This document shows positions 1 through 4,599 of a stretch of DNA of 6,269 bases, one piece after another. Within the stretch, counting starts at the first letter, position 1. Every line of letters starts with the position of its first letter. A model generated the notes under the pieces. The model saw only the letters and a program-made list of their open reading frames with translations, had not been told where the DNA came from and did not search any database. The stretch spans positions 1 to 6,269 of the forward strand of contig JAJZHR010000147.1 in assembly GCA_021810815.1 (NCBI GenBank). The letters run 5' to 3'. A program made the translations under genes and the position numbers. This DNA comes from Acidobacteriota bacterium (GTDB lineage Bacteria > Acidobacteriota > Terriglobia > Terriglobales > Acidobacteriaceae).

Positions 1-517
1 CTGCGGATCTGTCTCCCCCGGCCTCTCGAATGACGGGCGCGGATTCGCCGGTGATGGCCGATTCGTCAACGGAGGCCACGCCTTCGATCACCTCTCCATC
101 GCCGGGGATCATCTGTCCGGCCGTGACTCGAACGACATCGCCTACGCGGAGCTGGGAGCTCGGAACCTCCTGCAGCGCGCCCTTCACCACGAGGTAGGCC
201 GTGGTTTCGGATTTGGCCTGCCGCAGAGCATCGGCCTGAGCTTTTCCACGGCCTTCCGCCATGGCTTCGGCAAAGTTGGCGAAGAGGACGGTGAACCACA
301 GCCACAGGGTGATCTGGAGGTCGAATCCGAGATGTCCGCGGTGGGTTGCTGAGTTCGCAATGAGCAGGATGGTGGTGAGGACGCTTCCGATCTCAACTAC
401 GAACATGACCGGGTTGCGCATCATCACGCGTGGGCTGAGCTTTGCGAGCGCATCCACGGATGCGCGGCGAACGATCCTGGAGTCGAATGGAGAGCGGCGG
501 TGCGCATGTATCGACAT
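1..517 (-). CDS. kdpB: KdpB, K+-transporting P-type ATPase subunit B (N-terminal part, gene runs off left edge)
   Basis: This is the catalytic subunit of the KdpFABC potassium pump, which hydrolyses ATP at the inner membrane to drive K+ uptake through KdpA. Only the first 172 residues of a protein that is usually about 680 long are inside the window. A basic N-terminus is followed by the first membrane segments, at about residues 37-55 and 67-86. The start of the actuator domain follows, with the diagnostic dephosphorylation loop TGES at residues 156-159 inside SVDESAITGESAPV. The Ser of that loop (Ser159) corresponds in the family to the Ser reported in E. coli as a site of inhibitory phosphorylation. 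The phosphorylation DKTG motif lies outside the window. The ATG start at 517 has a strong Shine-Dalgarno sequence (AGGAGA, 523-528) five bases upstream and lies 19 bases after the kdpA stop, so it is co-transcribed with kdpA. Identification is firm; the gene is partial only because of the window edge. Confidence 0.97.
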   Translation of the reverse strand, partial: MSIHAHRRSPFDSRIVRRASVDALAKLSPRVMMRNPVMFVVEIGSVLTTILLIANSATHRGHLGFDLQITLWLWFTVLFANFAEAMAEGRGKAQADALRQAKSETTAYLVVKGALQEVPSSQLRVGDVVRVTAGQMIPGDGEVIEGVASVDESAITGESAPVIREAGGDRSA

Positions 518-536
518 AAGTGTCTCCTGGGGCTCC

Positions 537-2300
537 CTAAAAGGCGTGTCCGGCGCGGAGCAGCAGATGCTCCAGAACCGGGCCGAGGCTGAGTGCGGGA
601 AAGAAGGTCAGGGCGCCGACGATGAGAATGACACCGATGAGCAGCATGGTGAAAAGAGGCGTTGTCACGGGGAAGGTGCCCGCAGAGGCAGGGACAATCT
701 TTTTGCCTGCGAGGTTTCCGGCAATGGCAAGCATCGGTACGATCATCATGAATCGCCCAAAGAACATCGCGATGGCGAGCGAATAGTTGTACCAGTTGGT
801 ATTTGCGTTGAGGCCGGCGAATGCGGAGCCGTTATTGCCGGTTGCCGAGGTGTAGGCGTAGAGGATTTCAGAGAGGCCGTGCGGCCCCTGGTTCGCCAGG
901 CTACTGAGGCCGAGGTGCGGCATTAGGACGGTGGCTGCGGCGAAGCCAAGGATCAGCAAGGGAAAGATGAGCAGATACAGCATGGACATCTGCACGTCAT
1001 AGGCTTCAATCCTCTTTCCCAGATACTCCGGAGTTCTGCCGACCATCAGGCCCGCGATGAAGACGGCGACGACGACAAACACGAGCATTCCGTACAGCCC
1101 GGCGCCAACACCTCCGAAGACAATTTCGCCGAGCAGGATATTGGCCATGGGCACCATGCCGCCAAGTGGCATGAAGCTGTCGTGCATGCTGTTGACTGCT
1201 CCGCAGCTCGCATCTGTTGTGACCGTGGCGAACAGAGCGGAGTTTGCGATGCCGAAGCGGACTTCCTTGCCCTCCATGTTTCCGCCGGACTGGGCGGCAG
1301 AGGTGTGCTGATTCACGCCATGCAGCAGCGGGTTCGGCTGCGACTCCGCCCAGTAGCACGTCGCCGTCCCAGCGAACCAAAGAACCACCATGGCGGCGAG
1401 CACGGCCCAGCCATGCTTCGGAGAGCCCACCATCTGCCCCAGCGTAATGGCAAGCCCCGCAGGCAGCAGAAAGATGGAGAGCATCTCAAGGAAATTGGAC
1501 AGAGGCGTTGGATTCTCGAACGGGTGCGCGCTGTTCGCGTTGAAGAAGCCGCCGCCGTTGGTGCCGAGCATCTTGATGGCTTCCTGCGAGGCGACGGGGC
1601 CTTGAGCGATCACCTGCGTGGTCACTGTCGTCGTCTTGCCGTCGCTGCCCACAACCTTCTGCGGCTGCAGAAGCTTCGCTGTGTCATACGGCCTGAAATT
1701 CTGTACTACGCCTTGCGAAACCAGGGCCAACGAGAACATGATCGAGATTGGCAGCAGCACCCAGAAGATCCCACGCGTCAGGTCCACCCAGAAATTGCCG
1801 AGGGTTTTCATCTCGCGCCGCGCGATGCCGCGGACGAATGCGATGGCCAGGGCCATGCCCACGGCAGCCGACCAGAAGTTGTGGGTTGCCAGCCCGAGCA
1901 TCTGCGTGAGATAGCTCATGGTGGACTCAGGCACATAGGCCTGCCAGTTGGTATTGGTTGTGAAGGAGATCGCGGTGTTCAGCGCAAGCGCGGATCCTAC
2001 AGCAGGCAAATGCTGGGGGTTGAGGGGAAGAAGGTTTTGAAGGCGCTCGACGATATATGTCAGGACCATCGTTGCCGCGCTGAAGACGAGCATCGCGGCG
2101 GCGTACTCCGTCCAGCGCATCTCCTGTTCGGGCTTTACGCCTGTCATTCGATACAGCAAGCGCTCGCAGGGAACAAGCACGGGGTCGAGAAATGTCTTGC
2201 GACGCTCGAACACCCGCGTCAGGTAGCTTCCCATGGGCTTTGCGAGAAGCAGCACCACCGCGATGAATAGAAAGATCTGCAACCAGCCGTTGAGTGACAT
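537..2300 (-). CDS. kdpA: KdpA, potassium-binding channel subunit of the Kdp ATPase
   Basis: KdpA is the K+-translocating subunit of KdpFABC, an inner-membrane protein related to the SKT/Trk channel superfamily. It has 587 residues against 557 in E. coli and is strongly hydrophobic, with about ten membrane segments. All four selectivity-filter loops are visible: TTNTNWQ at 114-120, GTNGGGFF at 246-253, TTDASCGAVN at 361-370 and TSATGNNGSAFAG at 484-496. Each keeps the glycine or polar residues expected of a working filter, so the protein looks functional. Part of the extra length is a hydrophilic, Thr-rich stretch at about 213-232, just before the second filter. The ATG at 2298-2300 overlaps the kdpF stop by one base (TGATG), and GGAG (2309-2312) lies eight bases upstream, so translation is probably coupled to kdpF. 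kdpB follows 19 bases downstream. Confidence 0.98.
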   Translation of the reverse strand: MSLNGWLQIFLFIAVVLLLAKPMGSYLTRVFERRKTFLDPVLVPCERLLYRMTGVKPEQEMRWTEYAAAMLVFSAATMVLTYIVERLQNLLPLNPQHLPAVGSALALNTAISFTTNTNWQAYVPESTMSYLTQMLGLATHNFWSAAVGMALAIAFVRGIARREMKTLGNFWVDLTRGIFWVLLPISIMFSLALVSQGVVQNFRPYDTAKLLQPQKVVGSDGKTTTVTTQVIAQGPVASQEAIKMLGTNGGGFFNANSAHPFENPTPLSNFLEMLSIFLLPAGLAITLGQMVGSPKHGWAVLAAMVVLWFAGTATCYWAESQPNPLLHGVNQHTSAAQSGGNMEGKEVRFGIANSALFATVTTDASCGAVNSMHDSFMPLGGMVPMANILLGEIVFGGVGAGLYGMLVFVVVAVFIAGLMVGRTPEYLGKRIEAYDVQMSMLYLLIFPLLILGFAAATVLMPHLGLSSLANQGPHGLSEILYAYTSATGNNGSAFAGLNANTNWYNYSLAIAMFFGRFMMIVPMLAIAGNLAGKKIVPASAGTFPVTTPLFTMLLIGVILIVGALTFFPALSLGPVLEHLLLRAGHAF

Positions 2301-2386
2301 CAGAATTTCTCCGGGCGCAAGAGAGCGAAGACCAGGTACACCAGCAGAGCCGCCGAGATGGCAAGCAGAATGGAGTTGAGGATCAT
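2300..2386 (-). CDS. kdpF: KdpF, small membrane subunit of the Kdp ATPase
   Basis: This is a 28-residue protein, MILNSILLAISAALLVYLVF followed by ALLRPEKF. It has a single hydrophobic helix (about residues 4-23) ending in the short basic tail L-R-P-E-K-F, which is the standard KdpF pattern: one transmembrane helix and a terminal LLRPE(K/R)F-type motif. In E. coli KdpF is not essential for transport but stabilises the KdpABC complex. The ATG lies inside the stop region of the upstream microprotein (ATGA, 4-base overlap), and its own stop overlaps the kdpA start by one base. A purine-rich AAGGA (2395-2399) sits eight bases upstream of the start. It is easily missed by gene callers because of its size, but the sequence, length and position immediately before kdpA make the call solid. 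Confidence 0.95.
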   Translation of the reverse strand: MILNSILLAISAALLVYLVFALLRPEKF

Positions 2387-2481
2387 GAGGGCTTTCCTTT
2401 CAAACTTTCGCAGGCGTGGACATAAATTCCGCCAAGGGCGAAGAGTGCTGCGATAGCGATGAAGGCAAGGGCATCGAGCAT
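2383..2481 (-). CDS. Unnamed 32-residue membrane microprotein upstream of kdpF
   Basis: The protein begins MLDALAFIAIAALFALGGIY and continues VHACESLKGKPS. It has one hydrophobic helix (about residues 4-20) with a single acidic residue before it, then a short hydrophilic tail containing a lone Cys and two Lys. It has an excellent ribosome binding site: GGAGG at 2488-2492, six bases before the ATG. Its stop overlaps the kdpF ATG by four bases (ATGA), so it is the first cistron of the structural kdp unit. Coding is supported by this signal, the coupling and the coherent helix-plus-tail design. From memory, similar short ORFs with an aromatic or Tyr residue and a C-E or C-D pair after the helix occur before kdpF in other kdp loci, but I cannot check this here. 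A role as an accessory subunit or assembly factor of the Kdp pump is inference only. The alternative is a leader peptide whose translation enables kdpF expression. Confidence 0.8.
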   Translation of the reverse strand: MLDALAFIAIAALFALGGIYVHACESLKGKPS

Positions 2482-2503
2482 AAAAGGCCTCCGGTTACGA
2501 GTT

Positions 2504-2576
2504 TCCATGCTTCCTGCCGCCAGAGCTCGCGAGCCTCAGCGCGGCGGCGGCCTGCGGTTGCCGCAGGAAGCATGGA
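2504..2576 (-). repeat. 14-bp inverted repeat (large stem-loop) before the microprotein start
   Basis: Bases 2504-2517 (TCCATGCTTCCTGC on the plus strand) are the exact reverse complement of 2563-2576, with 45 bases between them. In the minus-strand transcript this can form a 14-bp stem. After a 13-base bulge (2550-2562) the stem can be extended by four more pairs, CGCC (2546-2549) with GGCG (2518-2521). The upstream arm shares bases 2563-2567 with the smaller hairpin at 2551-2567, so the two structures exclude one another. The repeat could work as RNA structure controlling access to the ribosome binding site at 2488-2492, or as a DNA operator. Confidence 0.6.
2551..2567 (-). repeat. 7-bp hairpin with 3-base loop, alternative to the 14-bp stem
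   Basis: CCTGCGG (2551-2557) and CCGCAGG (2561-2567) are perfect inverse complements separated by three bases. It is very GC-rich and compact, so it would fold early during transcription. It uses five bases (2563-2567) that belong to the upstream arm of the 14-bp inverted repeat. Confidence 0.55.
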
Positions 2577-2730
2577 TTGTCAGGAAGAAGCATTCGTTGG
2601 AGAAGTTGCGATGGGGCTCCGTGACGCGGAGCAATCCGGGTGCAAGGATCGAGAGAGTGCAACCGTGCGGGAGCTTTCATCTTTGCCTCTAAGGCATTGA
2701 AACGCCCGGGGCCGTTGAAAGTCCGTAGAA

Positions 2731-2746
2731 AAGAAGTTAAGAAGTT
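2731..2746 (-). repeat. Tandem direct repeat AACTTCTT x2, possible KdpE site
   Basis: On the minus strand AACTTCTT occurs twice with no spacer (2739-2746 then 2731-2738), in an A/T-rich patch 20 bases after the kdpE stop and upstream of all the stem-loops. A partial further copy (AACTTCT) lies at 2601-2607. OmpR/KdpE-type regulators usually bind direct repeats in A/T-rich DNA, so position and form fit an operator. The 8-base period is shorter than the ~10-11 bases usual for the family, and the sequence is not the E. coli KdpE site. Confidence 0.3.
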
Positions 2747-2765
2747 GTTAGTTCGCGCAAAGGCG

Positions 2766-3455
2766 CTACTGGGAAGCTCCAGAGGGATGGAAGCGATAGC
2801 CGACCCATGGCTCGCTCTGGATATATTTCTGGCTTCCTCCGCCTTCGATCTTTTTCCGCAGCCCTGCGATCAGCACGCGCAGGTACTCTGGCTGCTCCTC
2901 GCCAGCAGGCCCCCAGATGGCGCGCAGAAGCACCTTGTGCGTGAGCACGCGACGAGGCGCCCGTGCGAAGAGGAGAAGCAGGTCGAACTCCTTGGGCGTG
3001 AGGTGAATGGCCTCGCCGCGCACTGAGGCGGTGTGGGCACCGGCATCAATGATGAAATCGCCGATCTCGATCTGAGGCTCAGTCGTATCTGGCTCCGAGG
3101 TGCGTCGCAGTTGCGCGCGCACCCTGGCCAGCAGCTCGGGCATGCTGAAGGGCTTTGTCAGGTAGTCGTCCGCGCCTTCATCCAGAGCTGTCACCTTCAT
3201 CGCATCCGTGTCGCGAACGCTCAAAACAATAATCGGCGTTTGCGCGAGCCGCCGCACAGCGCGCGTCAGATCCAGTCCGGTCATCTCCGGCATGGCCAAA
3301 TCTGTGATGATGAGATCGGGCCGGTCGGCCTCGAAACGAGCATAGGCTTCTGCGCCGTCGCCCGCGACAAGCACTTCATAGCCGCTGCTCTGGAGCGAAG
3401 CTCGCAACATGCGCGTTATCTGGCGCTCATCATCGACGACTAAGATGCGCTTCAA
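2766..3455 (-). CDS. kdpE: KdpE, OmpR-family response regulator of the kdp genes
   Basis: This is a cytoplasmic transcription activator of 229 residues. The receiver domain (about 1-115) shows the acidic pair Asp8-Asp9, the phospho-acceptor Asp52 (ITDLAMPEMTG), Ser79 at the switch position and Lys101 in LTKPF. The C-terminal winged-helix DNA-binding domain (about 130-225) contains HLTPKEFDLL, VLTHKVLLRAIWGP and EYLRVLIAGLRKKIE. The WGP...YLRV combination is typical of KdpE rather than other OmpR-like regulators. I chose the TTG at 3453-3455 because it gives the standard LKRILVVDDE beginning, has AGGAGA (3460-3465) four bases upstream and overlaps the kdpD-N stop by four bases. A longer in-frame reading to 3701 is only the shadow of kdpD-N. 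Phosphorylated KdpE should activate the kdp structural genes that follow on the same strand. Confidence 0.95.
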   Translation of the reverse strand: MKRILVVDDERQITRMLRASLQSSGYEVLVAGDGAEAYARFEADRPDLIITDLAMPEMTGLDLTRAVRRLAQTPIIVLSVRDTDAMKVTALDEGADDYLTKPFSMPELLARVRAQLRRTSEPDTTEPQIEIGDFIIDAGAHTASVRGEAIHLTPKEFDLLLLFARAPRRVLTHKVLLRAIWGPAGEEQPEYLRVLIAGLRKKIEGGGSQKYIQSEPWVGYRFHPSGASQ

Positions 3456-4591
3456 TGGCTCTCCTGTGTGACGATGTGCAGATCCACGTGCGGAGCTTCG
3501 GACATGAACCTCTGGATGGCCAGGTAGTAGAGGTATTTGCGCAATCCGTGCAGTGCCGATCTGCCTACAATGGCCTGCGTGACGCGCTGCTCGCGAATGT
3601 AGGCGGCTGTGGCCCGAGCCGGGTCGCTGCCTGTGAGATTCACGATGGTCGCTCCGAGATTCCTGGCGAACTGCAGGCTGGACTCCAATATTCGCTTGCA
3701 TTCCGGATCCTTATCCCGCTCGCTCTCTACGTGCAGCACGTACAGCTCGGCGTTGAGTGCCTCAGAGAGCCGGGATCCGCGCGCGATCAGGTCGCGCGCC
3801 TGAGCATTGGCGCTGATGCAGACCGCAACCTTCTCCGCGACCATCCAGTGGGCGCCGAGCCGCTTCGCCTCCACGTAGTCGTCCAGTGTGCGATCCACCG
3901 CTCGTGTGACTCGCTGGAGCGCCATCTCGCGCAGAGCGATCAGATTGCCGCGGCGGAAGAAATTGGCGAGTGACCGCTCTACCCTGTCAATCGGGTAAAT
4001 ATCGCCGCGCCGCATGCGCGTAACGAGAGCCTCGGGCGTCAAATCGCTGATGACAATCTCGTCCGCGCGATCCAGCACCCAGTCAGGCACCTGCTCGCGC
4101 ACGCCTACACCTGTGAGGGCCTGAATTCTCGGAGCAAGACTCTCGACGTGCTGGATGTTGACCGTGCTCAGCACGTCGATCTTGTTGTCCAGAAGCAGCA
4201 GAACATCTTCATATCGCTTTGCGAAGCGGCTTCCCTTGATATTGGTATGGGCCAGTTCGTCGATGAGCACTACCTGGGGCATGCGCGCGAGGATCGCATC
4301 CACGTCCATCTCGGTGAACAGCGTGCCCTTATAGTCGATCTCGCGGCGTGGAACCTGCTCCAGCCTGGACGCCAATTCAGAAGTGCCGCTGCGTCCATGC
4401 GTTTCCACGATCCCGACCACGACGTCTTCGCCTCTGCTGCGCCGGCGAATACCTTCGCTGAGCATGCTGTAGGTCTTCCCGACGCCGGGAGCGTATCCGA
4501 GAAAAACTTTGAAACGTCCGCGTGTTTTCTCCGGCTCGCTGGCGAGCAGCCACTCTTCCGGTGATTTCCTGGGTTCGCTCACGTCGTACAA
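3452..4591 (-). CDS. KdpD N-terminal half: KdpD sensor domain plus USP domain, without a kinase
   Basis: This 379-residue soluble protein corresponds to the cytoplasmic input half of KdpD. The KdpD domain (about 25-235) has a Walker A GYAPGVGKT at 32-40, a Walker B VVLIDELAHTN at 107-117 and the family signature DVLSTVNIQHVESL at 139-152. A universal-stress-protein domain follows (about 253-375, ending near IVGRSALHGLRKYL). The protein stops where the first membrane helix of full-length KdpD would begin; the missing half is the divergent gene at 4600. In E. coli this region modulates kinase/phosphatase balance and stabilises the KdpE-DNA complex. Here it would have to act in trans. The residues that bind c-di-AMP in S. 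aureus KdpD (SXS and FTAxY) are not evident. The start is uncertain: TTG at 4591 with GGGGG (4595-4599) three bases away, or GTG at 4582. The stop overlaps kdpE by four bases. Confidence 0.93.
   Translation of the reverse strand: MYDVSEPRKSPEEWLLASEPEKTRGRFKVFLGYAPGVGKTYSMLSEGIRRRSRGEDVVVGIVETHGRSGTSELASRLEQVPRREIDYKGTLFTEMDVDAILARMPQVVLIDELAHTNIKGSRFAKRYEDVLLLLDNKIDVLSTVNIQHVESLAPRIQALTGVGVREQVPDWVLDRADEIVISDLTPEALVTRMRRGDIYPIDRVERSLANFFRRGNLIALREMALQRVTRAVDRTLDDYVEAKRLGAHWMVAEKVAVCISANAQARDLIARGSRLSEALNAELYVLHVESERDKDPECKRILESSLQFARNLGATIVNLTGSDPARATAAYIREQRVTQAIVGRSALHGLRKYLYYLAIQRFMSEAPHVDLHIVTQESH
3460..3465 (-). promoter_or_regulatory. Ribosome binding site AGGAGA fixing the TTG start of kdpE
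   Basis: AGGAGA on the minus strand lies inside the last codons of kdpD-N and four bases before the TTG at 3455. It decides the start, because no ATG or GTG near the beginning of the receiver domain has such a signal. Confidence 0.75.
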
Positions 4592-4592
4592 T
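4587..4592 (+). promoter_or_regulatory. Candidate −10 box TACAAT for a leaderless kinase transcript
   Basis: TACAAT matches the TATAAT consensus at five of six bases. It ends seven bases before the A of the ATG at 4600, so transcription starting at the usual distance would begin on or next to the start codon. There is no Shine-Dalgarno sequence before this ATG, which agrees with a leaderless mRNA. I see no good −35 hexamer at 16-18 bases upstream. The box lies within the first codons of kdpD-N on the other strand. Confidence 0.35.
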
Positions 4593-4599
4593 TACCCCC

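Larger units (their letters stand above)
2482..2765 (-). promoter_or_regulatory. Intergenic leader of the kdp structural genes, with several inverted repeats
   Basis: These 284 bases between the kdpE stop and the microprotein ATG hold no recognisable protein gene. Nearest to kdpE is a locally A/T-rich stretch (about 2719-2750) with a tandem 8-base repeat. It is followed, in minus-strand transcript order, by a 5-bp hairpin (2684-2696), a 6-bp GC-rich hairpin (2616-2632), a 7-bp hairpin with a 3-base loop (2551-2567), a 10-base palindrome (2525-2534), and 14-base inverted arms (2504-2517 and 2563-2576) that overlap the 7-bp hairpin. The last structure ends 11 bases before the GGAGG ribosome binding site. 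A promoter for the structural genes responding to KdpE is expected here from E. coli, but I could not identify a convincing −35/−10 pair. No hairpin is followed by a U-run, so none is a classical terminator. I do not recognise a known riboswitch class. Confidence 0.5.

Noticed and set aside
1182..2270. Long plus-strand open frame antisense to kdpA
   Set aside because: The opposite strand encodes a full KdpA with all four filter motifs; the antisense frame gives an Arg/His-rich product without domains and is a product of GC-rich codon use.
2684..2696. Hairpin TGCCT/AGGCA as a terminator after kdpE, or a single CRISPR-like repeat
   Set aside because: The stem is only 5 bp with no following T-run, and there is no second copy of the surrounding sequence, so neither reading is supported.
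3456..3701. Longer in-frame reading of kdpE starting at 3701
   Set aside because: The extra 82 residues are the out-of-frame shadow of kdpD-N; the receiver domain begins at the TTG at 3455, which has its own ribosome binding site.
4522..4599. In-frame upstream extension of the kinase gene to an ATG at 4522
   Set aside because: It lies antisense within the conserved beginning of kdpD-N, its residues do not resemble a kinase N-terminus, and the membrane segments start only after 4600.
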